From: Tautonia plasticadhaerens
GTDB taxonomy: Bacteria; Planctomycetota; Planctomycetia; Isosphaerales; Isosphaeraceae
NCBI RefSeq assembly: GCF_007752535.1
Contig: NZ_CP036426.1
Span: 4,402,001 to 4,466,000 of the forward strand
Length of the DNA stretch: 64,000 nt
Direction of reading: 5' to 3'
Within the stretch, counting starts at the first letter, position 1. Each line of letters begins with the position of its first letter. Shown here one piece after another: positions 1-8,744 of the stretch. A program made the position numbers and the translations under genes. A model generated the notes under the pieces. That model worked only from the letters and a program-made list of their open reading frames with translations, did no database searches and was not told the DNA's origin.

Positions 1-145
1 GAGTCATCGGGCCCACCGGGAGTATGGAGCAGGCGTGGGGCGTCTCGGTGATCCCGACACGGTGGCCTCGTCGGGAGCCCCGTCAGGTACGGACTCCGGC
101 CGAGGCCGCTGCCGCTCGGCCCCTATCCCGCCGGCTCGACGCCGA

Positions 146-520
146 TCAGGGGTCCTTGGTCATCCCCGACGCGTCCGAGGGCCCGTCGGCCTGGACCAGC
201 GTGGCGCGGTAGTCCCGGAAAATCTCCAGGGCCTCGTCGAAGCCGTCGGCGGCCACGATCCGATCGAGCGAACGGTGGAAGCCGACGAGAAGCCGGTCGG
301 AGTGGGCGGCCAGGCGGCCGAGCCTCTCGTGCGCCGGGTGGGCCCGGAGGCGGCGGACGGCGGCCTCCGCCCGGCAGCGGCGATGGGCCAGGCGGCGGGC
401 CTCGTCGCAGAGGTCGGCGAGCGGGACCGGGCGCGGAGACGCAAAGCGCAGGGAGATCGGCCGGCCGACGGGTGCGGTGCGCAGGGAGATCGGCCGGCCG
501 ACGGGTGCGGTCGGGGGCAT
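146..520 (-). CDS. Small hypothetical protein with an 11-residue duplicated N-terminus
   Basis: Unrecognised protein of 124 residues. The start chosen is the ATG at 520, preceded by a weak GAGG; a longer reading from about 706 adds a Cys/Arg/Pro-rich stretch that looks non-coding. Residues 4-25 are two copies of the 11-mer TAPVGRPISLR, encoded by a 33-bp tandem repeat. The C-terminal 80 residues look helical and rich in Arg, Ala, His and Leu, with acidic residues spaced as in a real soluble protein (LADLCDEARRLAHRR, then DGFDEALEIFRDYRATLVQ). No signal peptide or membrane segment. It stands alone with about 330 bp separating it from the convergently oriented-by-order MFS gene on the same strand. 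Function unknown; it could also be a spurious ORF, as this genome has many long shadow ORFs. Confidence 0.45.
   Translation of the reverse strand: MPPTAPVGRPISLRTAPVGRPISLRFASPRPVPLADLCDEARRLAHRRCRAEAAVRRLRAHPAHERLGRLAAHSDRLLVGFHRSLDRIVAADGFDEALEIFRDYRATLVQADGPSDASGMTKDP
447..512. repeat. 33-bp direct tandem repeat, two copies
   Basis: Two adjacent 33-bp units (447-479 and 480-512) are identical except for the last base. The length is a multiple of three, so the small minus-strand gene stays in frame and gains 11 residues per unit. Confidence 0.9.
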
Positions 521-849
521 GGGATGGCCCTCGGATTGGAGATGAAAACCGCGACGGGCACGGTGTCGGAGACGGGGCCTGGCGAAAGAGCAAGGCGCGT
601 GCCCAGGCCGTCTCCCCGCGGCCGAATGGCGTCGGAATCCGAGGAGCCGAGCAAAAATCGAGGGGAAGGCGATGTGAAAGGCATCGAAAGGTCGACCGGG
701 AAACACCCTCGGTTGTAGAAATGACCACAGTCACGAACCGGGCCGACGTCTTGATTTCCTGCAAAGATTACAGCCCGGCGTCGGGAGACGGTCGGCCCGG
801 TCCCGGGAGGGTCGCTCACCCCTGGCCGTCGGGGTTCCAGTTCTCCGGC
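521..849. other. Intergenic stretch without a supported gene
   Basis: About 330 bp between the small hypothetical gene and the end of the MFS gene. Bases about 650-770 are less GC-rich than the surroundings and probably hold the promoter of the gene at 146-520. I see no convincing -35/-10 pair, RNA gene or terminator. ORFs crossing it are Arg/Pro-rich shadows. Confidence 0.5.
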
Positions 850-2205
850 TCAGCCGGGCAGTTCCTGGCCTCGGGTCTCGGGAGCGAAGGGCAGCAGGGC
901 GACGCCGACGAGCATCAGCAATGCGAGGAGCGAGGCGGAGTCTTCCAGCCGCATCGACCTCCCCCCCGGTCCCTGGAGCCAGCCGCTCAGGAACAGGATG
1001 GGGGCGGCGAGGAACCGCCCGAAGTTGAAGCAGAAGCCGGCGCCGGTGCCCCGGACCTCGGTCGGGAACAGCTCGGGGAAATAGACCGCATAGCCGGCGT
1101 GCATCCCCAGCGTGAGGAAGCCGAAGACCGGCAGGAACAGCAGAACCGGCGTCACCCCGGAGATCACCTGGAACAGCAACAGCGCCGCGACCAGCCCGCC
1201 GAGGTGGAAGGCGAGGAACGCCCCCCGGCGGCCGAAGCGGTCCGCCATCGGCCCGAAGCAGACCAGGCCGATCCCGCCGCCGGTCGTCACCAGGAACATG
1301 CCGGCCATCTCCCAGTGCTTCAGGGGCCGGGCGAGGGATGCGAGGAGGTCGGCCCGCTCGGAGTCGTCGGCACCCTCGGGCAACTCGGCGAGGGCACGGG
1401 CCTCGACCATCCCCCGGAGGCGGTCCTTGCCGTAGACGTGGGTCCCCCAGAAGGTCGCCAGGCCGACCGTCGCCAGGCCGACCCCGACGAGGGTCCTCCT
1501 CAGCAGCGGGCCCCGGAACAGCCGGCCCAGGGCGCCGGAGCCCCGGGGTTTGGAGGGGTCGGCGGAGGGCCCCCGTTCGGGCTCCTTCAGCGACAGCCGG
1601 ACCCAGAGCACCAGCAGCGCCGGCGCCGCCCCGATCACGAAGCCCCATCGCCAGCCCAGGTCCGGGTTCGCCACCAGCAGCACCCCCGCCGCCGCGGCCA
1701 TCCAGGAGCCGAGCACGCTGGAGGCGTGGAAGATCGACAGCGACCAAGCCCTCGCACGGCGGGGGAAGACCTCGGCCACCAGGGCGGTCGCCACGGCCCA
1801 CTCCCCGCCGGTGCCCAGCGCGACGAGGAACCGGAACGCCGCCATCTGCCACCACGAGGCCGAGAAGGCCGAGAGGCAGGTGGCCATCGAGTACATCAGG
1901 ATCGTCCAGACCAGCACCCGGACCCGGCCGTAACGGTCGCTCAGGCGGCCGAAGACGACCCCCCCCAGGGCGCCTCCGAGCAGGAAGGCGGCGAAGGTCA
2001 GGTTCGTGTAGTAGGGGATCGAGGCGTCCGAGGCCGAGGGCGGGATCAGTTCCGGCATCGCCTCGTTCATGCTGGCGACGAAGATCTGGCCCTCGAAGAC
2101 GTCGAACACCCAGCCGAGCGAGGCGATCACCAGGACGACCCACTGGTAGCGCGAGATCCCCTCGTACCAGGCGCCGGCCTCCGGTGCTCGCTGGTCCAGA
2201 TCCAT
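850..2205 (-). CDS. MFS transporter, metabolite:H+ symporter type
   Basis: Inner-membrane major facilitator superfamily permease, 451 residues, the usual length for a 12-helix member. The loop between helices 2 and 3 carries the MFS signature GRLSDRYGRVRVLV at about residues 74-87, and a second copy of the type MADRFGRRGAF lies in the second half at about 310. The stretch PELFPTEVRGTGAGFCFNFGR near the C-terminus is typical of the sugar-acid/aromatic-acid:H+ symporter branch. A hydrophilic insertion after helix 6 (about residues 260-300) is the central loop. The ATG at 2205 has GAGGGGG upstream. Substrate cannot be read from sequence; the divergent Gfo/Idh/MocA and epimerase genes hint at a sugar derivative, which is inference. 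Confidence 0.88.
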   Translation of the reverse strand: MDLDQRAPEAGAWYEGISRYQWVVLVIASLGWVFDVFEGQIFVASMNEAMPELIPPSASDASIPYYTNLTFAAFLLGGALGGVVFGRLSDRYGRVRVLVWTILMYSMATCLSAFSASWWQMAAFRFLVALGTGGEWAVATALVAEVFPRRARAWSLSIFHASSVLGSWMAAAAGVLLVANPDLGWRWGFVIGAAPALLVLWVRLSLKEPERGPSADPSKPRGSGALGRLFRGPLLRRTLVGVGLATVGLATFWGTHVYGKDRLRGMVEARALAELPEGADDSERADLLASLARPLKHWEMAGMFLVTTGGGIGLVCFGPMADRFGRRGAFLAFHLGGLVAALLLFQVISGVTPVLLFLPVFGFLTLGMHAGYAVYFPELFPTEVRGTGAGFCFNFGRFLAAPILFLSGWLQGPGGRSMRLEDSASLLALLMLVGVALLPFAPETRGQELPG

Positions 2206-2263
2206 CGGTTCGATCCCCCTCGGGCCGACTCGGTGGTGGCTGTCCCCCGGCGGGACGGGGCGC

Positions 2264-2270
2264 TAGTATA
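2264..2270. promoter_or_regulatory. Candidate -10 region in the divergent MFS/oxidoreductase spacer
   Basis: The minus strand reads TATACT (2270-2265), five of six matches to TATAAT, 60 bp before the MFS start. The plus strand reads TAGTAT (2264-2269), 74 bp before the oxidoreductase start. No good -35 on either strand, so only the position is suggestive. Confidence 0.3.
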
Positions 2271-2342
2271 GCCCTCCCCGGGGGCACCCGCAGGGGGCCG
2301 TCGGCCTCGATCAAGAGGCAAGGGGGCGGAGGGGGACGCCGC

Positions 2343-3389
2343 ATGAAGCCCGTCCGGTTCGGCCTGATCGGCTACGGGGCCTGGGGGGTCCACCACGCCC
2401 GGGTCCTCTCCGGCACCGACGGGGCGGCACTCGTCTCGATCGCCGGCCGATCGGCCGACTCCTGCGACGCGGCCCGGCGTGACCATCCCGGCGCAGCCAT
2501 CTACGACGACTACGCCGCCATGCTCGACCGGGAGCAGCTCGACGCGGTCGCCGTCGTCCTCCCCTCCCACCTGCACTCCGAGGCCGGCGCCGCCGTGCTC
2601 CGGTCGGGTCGGCACCTGCTCCTGGAAAAGCCGATGGCCCTGGACCTGGCCGACTGCGACGCGCTGATCAGCCTCGCCCGGGATCGACGGCTGACCCTGG
2701 CCGTCGGCCACGAGTTCCGGCTCTCGTCCCTCTGGGGAGGGGTGAAGCGGATGGTCGACGACGGCGCGATCGGCGTGCCTCGATACGCCCTGATCGAGCT
2801 CTGGAGGCGCCCCTACCGCACCGGGTCCGGGGGATGGCGGTATGACCCCGGCCGGGTCGGCAGCTGGATCCTGGAGGAGCCGATCCACTTCTTCGACCTG
2901 GCCCGGTGGTACCTCTCCGGGCCCGGAGAGCCGGTCGCCGTGACCGCCCGGGGCAGCTCGAAGCGGGCCGACCGCCCCGAGCTGCTCGACAACTTCAGCG
3001 CCTTCGTCGACTTCCCCGGCGGGGCCTATGCCGTCATCTCCCAGACCCTCGCCGCCTTCGAGCACCACCAGGTCGTCAAGCTGACCGGCACCGAGGGGGC
3101 CCTCTGGGCCTCCTGGGGCGGGGCGATGGACCGGACCTTCCACCCGAGCTACTCCCTCAAGTATTTCGACGGCCAGACCGTCGTCGACATCCCGATCGAT
3201 CGCCCGACCGGCGAGGTCTTCGAGCTGGAGGAGCAGGCGGCCATGATGGTCCGGGCCGTCCGTGACGGCACCCCCCCCGCCGTCTCCGGAGAGGACGGAC
3301 GGCGGTCGGTCGCCCTCTGCCTGGCGGCCCGGCGCTCGATCGAGACGGGCGAGACGGTCCGGATGGATCCGACCCTGGACGACCGATGA
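2343..3389 (+). CDS. Gfo/Idh/MocA family oxidoreductase (cytoplasmic)
   Basis: NAD(P)-dependent sugar or cyclitol dehydrogenase of 348 residues. The N-terminal Rossmann fold opens with FGLIGYGAWGVHHARVL (GxGxxG variant, residues 5-21), and the family lysine motif is LEKPMAL at about residue 95. The C-terminal domain has the expected beta-sheet dimerisation region with a conserved PIHFFDLARWY helix (His/Asp) at about 185. There is no signal peptide, unlike the second member of the family at 26748. I chose the ATG at 2343 because GGAGGGGG lies 7 bases upstream and the Rossmann fold begins at once; in-frame sequence further upstream is Arg/Pro junk antisense to the MFS gene. It is followed 22 bp later by an epimerase, so the two probably form an operon. 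Substrate unknown. Confidence 0.88.
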   Translation: MKPVRFGLIGYGAWGVHHARVLSGTDGAALVSIAGRSADSCDAARRDHPGAAIYDDYAAMLDREQLDAVAVVLPSHLHSEAGAAVLRSGRHLLLEKPMALDLADCDALISLARDRRLTLAVGHEFRLSSLWGGVKRMVDDGAIGVPRYALIELWRRPYRTGSGGWRYDPGRVGSWILEEPIHFFDLARWYLSGPGEPVAVTARGSSKRADRPELLDNFSAFVDFPGGAYAVISQTLAAFEHHQVVKLTGTEGALWASWGGAMDRTFHPSYSLKYFDGQTVVDIPIDRPTGEVFELEEQAAMMVRAVRDGTPPAVSGEDGRRSVALCLAARRSIETGETVRMDPTLDDR

Positions 3390-3411
3390 ATCCCCACCGG
3401 GACCCGCCCCC

Positions 3412-4185
3412 ATGCCGCTCGTCCTGATCACCGGGGCCACCGGCCAGGTTGCCAGGGGCGTCCTGCCGATCCTGGGGAGGCGGTTCGACCTCCGCCTGCT
3501 CTCCCCCGACGCGGGGGAGTCGGATCCCCGGCACGTCCGGGCCGACCTGCTCGACCTCGACGCGATCACCGGGGCCATGCTCGGGGTCGACGCGGTCCTG
3601 CACCTCGCCAAGGCGCCGGGCCATCCGGGCACCTTCGAGGACGACGCCTTCAACGACCTCCAGTTCGACGTGAACGTCAAGGGGACCCACCACGTGTTCG
3701 AGGCTGCCCGCAGGGCGGGGGTCCGCCGGGTCGTCTGCGTCAGCAGCCTGATGGTCGTCTGGGGGTACGGCGCCTCGGGGATGGTCCCCGGCGACGCTCC
3801 CCCCCGGCCGGTCGGCACCTATGCCCTGACCAAGGCCCTCGCCGAGCAGGTCGCCGGGCACTTCGGCCGGTCCTCCGACCTGGAGGCCGTCATCCTCCGG
3901 ATCGCCGCCCCCCTCGACCCCGACGACCCCGACCTCGCCCGGTCCCCCGTCCGGCCCCAGCAGGTCCCCCTGCCGGACCTGGCCGAGGCCTTCGCCCTGG
4001 CACTGACCGTCCCCCTCCCCCACGATGAGGTACCGATCGTCACGATCGTCGGCGAGAGCTCCCGACGCCGATGGGACCTCGGGCCCGCCCGACGACTGCT
4101 CGGCTTCGAGCCGAAGATCCGGCTGGACGACCTCGGCGTCTCCTTCGCCGACCCCTTCGACGTGCCCCCGGGATCCGGGAAATGA
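3412..4185 (+). CDS. NAD-dependent epimerase/dehydratase (extended SDR)
   Basis: Short extended-type SDR of 257 residues. It starts with the nucleotide-binding motif VLITGATGQVARGVLP, has a DLLDLDAI acidic patch for the adenine ribose, and the catalytic TYALTK (YxxxK) at about residue 135. At 257 residues it is shorter than GalE-type enzymes (about 320-340), and the substrate domain is reduced, as in uronate dehydrogenase-like or NmrA-like members. The ATG at 3412 is chosen because the Rossmann motif follows directly. It is 22 bp downstream of the Gfo/Idh/MocA dehydrogenase, so the pair may act on one sugar. Reaction unknown. Confidence 0.82.
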   Translation: MPLVLITGATGQVARGVLPILGRRFDLRLLSPDAGESDPRHVRADLLDLDAITGAMLGVDAVLHLAKAPGHPGTFEDDAFNDLQFDVNVKGTHHVFEAARRAGVRRVVCVSSLMVVWGYGASGMVPGDAPPRPVGTYALTKALAEQVAGHFGRSSDLEAVILRIAAPLDPDDPDLARSPVRPQQVPLPDLAEAFALALTVPLPHDEVPIVTIVGESSRRRWDLGPARRLLGFEPKIRLDDLGVSFADPFDVPPGSGK

Positions 4186-4210
4186 TTTGTTGCGTGATGG
4201 CAATCGGTCG

Positions 4211-4238
4211 TTGACTGTGTCGCGATGATCGGGACAAT
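4211..4238 (+). promoter_or_regulatory. Candidate sigma-70-like promoter of the kinase-WD40 gene
   Basis: TTGACT (4211-4216), 16-bp spacer, GACAAT (4233-4238), inside a locally AT-richer stretch after the epimerase stop. Predicted transcription start near 4245, 54 bases before the GTG at 4299. Confidence 0.5.
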
Positions 4239-4298
4239 GTCGAGTGTCGGGGGAGGGCCGGGCGGCCCGGAGGGATCGAGTCGACGCTGGGGGTATCG

Positions 4299-7200
4299 GT
4301 GGACCGGGGCGGGGGGCGAGCCGTGGCCGATTCGAGCAGTTCCGAGGCGCGATCGGGGGCCGGGCAGTCGGGGGGGAGCCCCAGGGACCTCCTGCCGATG
4401 CTGGAGGAACTGGGGCTCGTCCGGGAGGCAGAGGCGGCCGCCGTGCTCGACGCGATCACGGTCGAGGGGGGCGAGCACTCGGTCGACCGGTTCGCCCGTC
4501 GGCTGGCCGGCGAGGGGCTGCTGACGCCCTTCCAGGCGGGGGTGATCGCCCGAGGCAGGGGAGCCGACCTGAGGGTCGGCAACCACGTGCTCGAGCGGCC
4601 GATCGGCTCGGGGGGCATGGGGAAGGTCTACCTGGCCCGGCACCGGACCCTCCGCCGGGAGGCGGCGATCAAGGTGGTCGACTCCTCCTTCGCCCGGGAA
4701 CCGAAGGTGGTCCGGCGGTTCCGGCTGGAGGTCGAGGCGATGGCCCGGCTCGACCACCCGAACCTCGTGCACGCCTTCGACGCCGGGGAGGTCCGGGGCA
4801 GGCCCTACATGATCATGGAGTACGTCGACGGGCCGGATCTCGGTCGGTTGATCCGGGAAGAGGGACCTCTGCCCATCCCCCGGGCCGTCGACGCGGTCAT
4901 CCAGGCCGCCCGGGGGCTGAAGGCGGCCCACGACCGGGGGATCGTCCACCGGGACGTGAAGCCGCACAACCTGCTGATCTCGAAGGATGGCACGGTCAAG
5001 GTCTCCGACCTCGGCCTGGCCCGCCTCGTCGCCGACGTCGGGGGAGGGGGCGAGCCCGACGGCGAGGACCTCCAGCTGACCCGGTTCGGCGCGATGATCG
5101 GCACGGTCCACTTCATGTCCCCCGAGCAGGCCAGGAACTCCAGGTACGCCGACGAGCGGTCGGACGTCTACTCCCTGGGGTGCACGCTGTACAGCCTGCT
5201 GACGGGCAAGATGCCCTTCCGGGGAGGCGCCGCGATCGACGTGGTCCTGGCCCACCGGACCGAGCCCGTGCCGTCGTCGAAGGCGATCCGCCCCGAGGTC
5301 TCGGCGGAGCTGGACGCGATCTGCCGGGGGATGATGGCCAAGGAACCGGGTGACAGGCCCCGGTCGATGGCCGAGGTGATCGAGACGCTGGGGTCCTGCT
5401 CGACGGAGGCCGATCCCGACGAAGGGGGAGATCCCCTGGCCGGGCTGGTACTCGATGTCGGGACCGGCCTGAAGGTGAGGGAAGAGGCCCCGGGGCGGGG
5501 CGGCGTCGCGTGGTGGTCGCGTCCGGCCGTGCTGGGGACCGGGGCGGCCTCGGCCGTCCTGGTGCTGGTGATGGCGGTGATGCGGCCCCGGTCCCGGGAG
5601 GATGACAGCGCGCCGCCGTCCCGCCCCGAGGCGTCGGGCCCGGTGAGCTGGATCACCGAACCGTCCCCCGAGCTTGAGCCCGAGCCGGAGCCCGGATTGG
5701 ATCCGGTGCAGGTCCCGGTCCCGGAGCCCGAATCGAGGCCGATGCCCGGCTCCCCGGTCGACGCGGTCGATTCCCTTCCCGAGTTGACCTCGCCGGAGGT
5801 CGATCTGCTCGCCGAGGTCGGCCCTCCCGGCGAGCGACACGCCTTCGAGGGCCACCGGGGGGACCTGAGGGCCCTGGCGGTCTCTCCCGACGGCACGATG
5901 GCACTGACCGGCGCCAGTGACGGCACGGCGAGGCTCTGGGACCTGTCTGCCGGCTCGATGACCCTCGGCTTCCAGGTCGGGCCGATCGTCGACGCCGTGG
6001 CGATTTCCCCGGACGGCCGACTCGCCATGGTCGGCACCTCGACGGGGCAGGCGTACCTGGTCGACCTGGAACGGCTCCGCTCCCTCCCGCCTTCGGCCGG
6101 AGCCTCGACCGCCATGGAGGACCTGATCGCCCTGCCCGGCCACCAGGGGGCGGTCAACGGCCTGGCCTTCTCGCCCGACGGCAAGTCGGCCATCACGTGC
6201 GGGGCCGACGGGACGGTCCGGCTCTGGGACCCTGGGACCGGGACGCCGATCGACCGGCTCGAGGGCCTCGGAGACGCCGGGGTCTGGTGCGCGCTCCCCT
6301 CGCCCGAGGGCCGATGGCTGCTGACCCTGGGGGGCGACGGCCGGGCCCGGCTCCGGGAACAGTCGAGCGGCTCGATCGCCGCGGGGCCGCTCTGGAGCCC
6401 CGAGGGGGCCCGGGCCGCCGCGTTCGGCCCGGACGGGACCTCGGCGATCGTCGGCGGGATCGACGGAAAGCTCCGGCTCTGGGACCTGAGGACCGACCGC
6501 CTCCGGTGGCGGGTCGACTCCGGGCAGGGGAGGGTCCTCGGCGTGGCCTACTCCGGGGACGGCCGGTCGGTCTCGTCGGTCGGCGAGCGGGACGTGGTGC
6601 TGCGGGACTCGAACTCGGGGGCCGAGCGGCACCGGTTCGAGCTGGACCAGGAGTCCCGGGCGGTCGCCTTCGTGCCCGGCAAGGACTTCGCGGTCTCGGC
6701 CGGGGCCGACGGGCTGCTCCGGCTCTGGGCCCTCCCCCCGGCCGACGGAGACGACGGAGAGGACGGGGCCGTGCCCAGGCCGATCGGTTCCGGCCGGGTG
6801 GTCCGGGCGCCGGGCCCGGGGGCGTGCTCGATCCTGGACGGGGCGGACGACCGGGCCTTCGCCCGATGGCTGGCCGACTGCCGGGAGAAGAACCTGATCC
6901 CGAGGGACCTGGACGCCTTCGACTCCGACGGGATCGCTCTGTTCGGCGGGGTCGCCGAGCCGAACCTCGCCGGACTGCGATGGCAATGCGAGGTGATCCG
7001 GGGCGAGCAGGAGCTGGAGCTCCGGGTCCAGGAGCTCGAGGCCCTCCGGCTCGAGCTGGCCGCGTTCGACGCATGCATGGACGGGCCCGATCCGGTGGGC
7101 GTCTGCCTGTTCGTGCCCGGGGCGGGAGGGCCGTCGCCGTCGTGGTCGATCGGCGTGGTGGCCGACGACGCCGTGGTCGCCTCCTTCCTCGACGAGCGTC

Positions 7201-7595
7201 GGGCCGCCCGACACCGGCCGAGCCGGGTCGCCTCGTACGTCGTCCGCGGTGCGAGGCGGCTGGCGATCCAGTCGGTCCCCGACGACGGTGCCCCCTGGGC
7301 CTTGCACCACGACCTGCCGGCCGACCGCCTCGCCGAGGTGCTCGCCAATGCCAGGAGGCAGGGGCTCCGCCCGGTGTCGGTCGAGGCCGACGCGACCGGC
7401 GGGTCGATCCGCTACGCCCTGCTCCTGGTCGGCGGGCTCCCGGCACCGCCCTTCGTCTTCGACCCGGCCGTCGACGAACTCGCCTGGCACGACCTGCGCG
7501 ATCGTCGGCTCTCGGCCGGGGCCCGCCCCGAGTCGATCTCCACCGTCAGGAACGACGGCCGGGAACGCTCGTTCGCCCTGTGGAAGCGGCCCTGA
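4299..7595 (+). CDS. Membrane-anchored Ser/Thr protein kinase with WD40 repeats and a C-terminal BTRD1-like region
   Basis: Hanks-type kinase of 1098 residues. A short N-terminal helical domain (about 30-90, ending LLTPFQAGVIARG) is the kind seen before planctomycete kinases. Kinase domain about 93-365: glycine loop GSGGMGKVY, K125 in AIKVV, catalytic HRDVKPHN (D219), and DLG (D237) in place of DFG. One hydrophobic segment at about 409-428 would place the kinase inside and the rest outside. WD40-type repeats follow (about 525-800; units such as SPDGTMALTGASDGTARLWD). The last 280 residues contain RPVSVEADATGGSIRYALL and a related stretch near the end, resembling the bacterial tandem repeat domain of polyglycine-hydrolase-like proteins (inference). 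Start is GTG at 4299; GTG at 4323 is equally possible. It converges on the response regulator gene 9 bp downstream. Confidence 0.9.
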   Translation: MDRGGGRAVADSSSSEARSGAGQSGGSPRDLLPMLEELGLVREAEAAAVLDAITVEGGEHSVDRFARRLAGEGLLTPFQAGVIARGRGADLRVGNHVLERPIGSGGMGKVYLARHRTLRREAAIKVVDSSFAREPKVVRRFRLEVEAMARLDHPNLVHAFDAGEVRGRPYMIMEYVDGPDLGRLIREEGPLPIPRAVDAVIQAARGLKAAHDRGIVHRDVKPHNLLISKDGTVKVSDLGLARLVADVGGGGEPDGEDLQLTRFGAMIGTVHFMSPEQARNSRYADERSDVYSLGCTLYSLLTGKMPFRGGAAIDVVLAHRTEPVPSSKAIRPEVSAELDAICRGMMAKEPGDRPRSMAEVIETLGSCSTEADPDEGGDPLAGLVLDVGTGLKVREEAPGRGGVAWWSRPAVLGTGAASAVLVLVMAVMRPRSREDDSAPPSRPEASGPVSWITEPSPELEPEPEPGLDPVQVPVPEPESRPMPGSPVDAVDSLPELTSPEVDLLAEVGPPGERHAFEGHRGDLRALAVSPDGTMALTGASDGTARLWDLSAGSMTLGFQVGPIVDAVAISPDGRLAMVGTSTGQAYLVDLERLRSLPPSAGASTAMEDLIALPGHQGAVNGLAFSPDGKSAITCGADGTVRLWDPGTGTPIDRLEGLGDAGVWCALPSPEGRWLLTLGGDGRARLREQSSGSIAAGPLWSPEGARAAAFGPDGTSAIVGGIDGKLRLWDLRTDRLRWRVDSGQGRVLGVAYSGDGRSVSSVGERDVVLRDSNSGAERHRFELDQESRAVAFVPGKDFAVSAGADGLLRLWALPPADGDDGEDGAVPRPIGSGRVVRAPGPGACSILDGADDRAFARWLADCREKNLIPRDLDAFDSDGIALFGGVAEPNLAGLRWQCEVIRGEQELELRVQELEALRLELAAFDACMDGPDPVGVCLFVPGAGGPSPSWSIGVVADDAVVASFLDERRAARHRPSRVASYVVRGARRLAIQSVPDDGAPWALHHDLPADRLAEVLANARRQGLRPVSVEADATGGSIRYALLLVGGLPAPPFVFDPAVDELAWHDLRDRRLSAGARPESISTVRNDGRERSFALWKRP

Positions 7596-7604
7596 TCCCC
7601 CCGG

Positions 7605-8744
7605 TCAGGCCCCGGAGAGATCCAGGGTCAGGATCGTGATGTCATCCTGGTGCGAGGCCGATCCCGAGAAGGCGACCAGCTCGGCGAGCAGGCCGTCGAG
7701 CAGCTCCGGGCCCCGGCGATCACCCCGCATCAGGGCCTCGACCAGCCTCCCCTGGCCGAACATGCCGCCGGGACCCCGGGCCTCGGTGATCCCGTCGGTG
7801 TAGAAGAGCAGCGAGTCGCCGGGGGAGAGCGCCAGCGTGACCTGCTCGCACGGCAGGTCGAGCAAGGCCGAGGAGAGCAGCGGCCCGGTCGCGTCCAGCA
7901 GCCGGACCATGCCCGAACCGCCCCGGACGGCCGGCTCGGGATGGCCGGCGTTGATGTAGGCCAGCCCCCGGCGACTGGCGTCGACCCGGGCGGTGCAGAG
8001 GGTGACGAACCGGCTCGGCTCGAAGTCCCGGAGCCCTTCCCGGACCCGGTCGATCACGCTCGACGGCTCGAAGCCGTCGACGTGGGAGGCGCGGAACGCC
8101 GCCTTGACCAGGCCGGTCATCATCGCCGCCGAGGCCCCGTGGCCGACCACGTCGGCGATGAGCAGGGCGACCGAGCCGTCGCCCGCCTCGACATAATCGT
8201 AGATGTCCCCGGCCAGCTCCGAGCAGGCCAGGTATCGCGCGGCGATGGCCAGGCCCTCCCGCTCCAGCAAGGGGGGCGGCAGCAGACTCTGCTGGAACCG
8301 CCGGGCCTCGTCCAGCTCCCGCGCGACCCGGCGGAGGTAGCGCTCGCGCTCCCCCCTGAGGAGGCGAAGTTCCAGGCAACGGCCGACGAGGGTCAGCAGG
8401 ACCCGGCGGTCGAACGGCTTCTGGACGAAGTAGAAGGCCCCCTCGTCGATGGCCCGGATCAGGTTCTCGTCCGGCTCCTCGGCATTGCCGGTCATCAAGA
8501 TCACGTCGACGTCGGGCAGGGTCGACTTCAAGGCCCGGGTGACCTCGAAGCCGGTCATCTCGGGGAGCCGGATGTCGACGATCGCGAGGTCCGGGCGCTG
8601 CCGGGCGGCCTCGTCGAGGGCCTCGGCCCCGGTCGAGGCGGTCGAGACGCGATGCCGGCGGCCGAGCACCCGGGAGACGGCCCGGAGGATGCCCGGGTCG
8701 TCGTCGACGATCAGGATGCGGGCGGCGTTCGGGTCGAGGCTCAC
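7605..8744 (-). CDS. Response regulator with C-terminal PP2C-type (SpoIIE/RsbU) Ser/Thr phosphatase
   Basis: 379 residues. Receiver domain 9-125: acidic pocket VDDD (14-16), phospho-acceptor D57 in VDIRLPEMTG, T85 in LMTG and K109 in QKPF are all present. A coiled linker (about 125-165, rich in Arg/Glu) leads to a SpoIIE-like phosphatase domain with metal-binding Asp residues in AGDIYDY and ADVVGHGASAAM and a late HQDD. The expected role is a phosphatase switched by the partner histidine kinase that removes phosphate from an anti-sigma-antagonist or another Ser/Thr-phosphorylated protein. The start is GTG at 8744, which overlaps the stop of the histidine kinase by 4 bases (GTGA), so the two are translationally coupled. 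No anti-sigma or STAS gene lies in the window. Confidence 0.93.
   Translation of the reverse strand: MSLDPNAARILIVDDDPGILRAVSRVLGRRHRVSTASTGAEALDEAARQRPDLAIVDIRLPEMTGFEVTRALKSTLPDVDVILMTGNAEEPDENLIRAIDEGAFYFVQKPFDRRVLLTLVGRCLELRLLRGERERYLRRVARELDEARRFQQSLLPPPLLEREGLAIAARYLACSELAGDIYDYVEAGDGSVALLIADVVGHGASAAMMTGLVKAAFRASHVDGFEPSSVIDRVREGLRDFEPSRFVTLCTARVDASRRGLAYINAGHPEPAVRGGSGMVRLLDATGPLLSSALLDLPCEQVTLALSPGDSLLFYTDGITEARGPGGMFGQGRLVEALMRGDRRGPELLDGLLAELVAFSGSASHQDDITILTLDLSGA

Noticed and set aside
3819-7490. 1223-residue open frame opposite the kinase-WD40 gene
   Set aside because: Composition is Arg/Pro/Gly/Asp-rich with no domain; it is the GC-rich shadow of the kinase gene.
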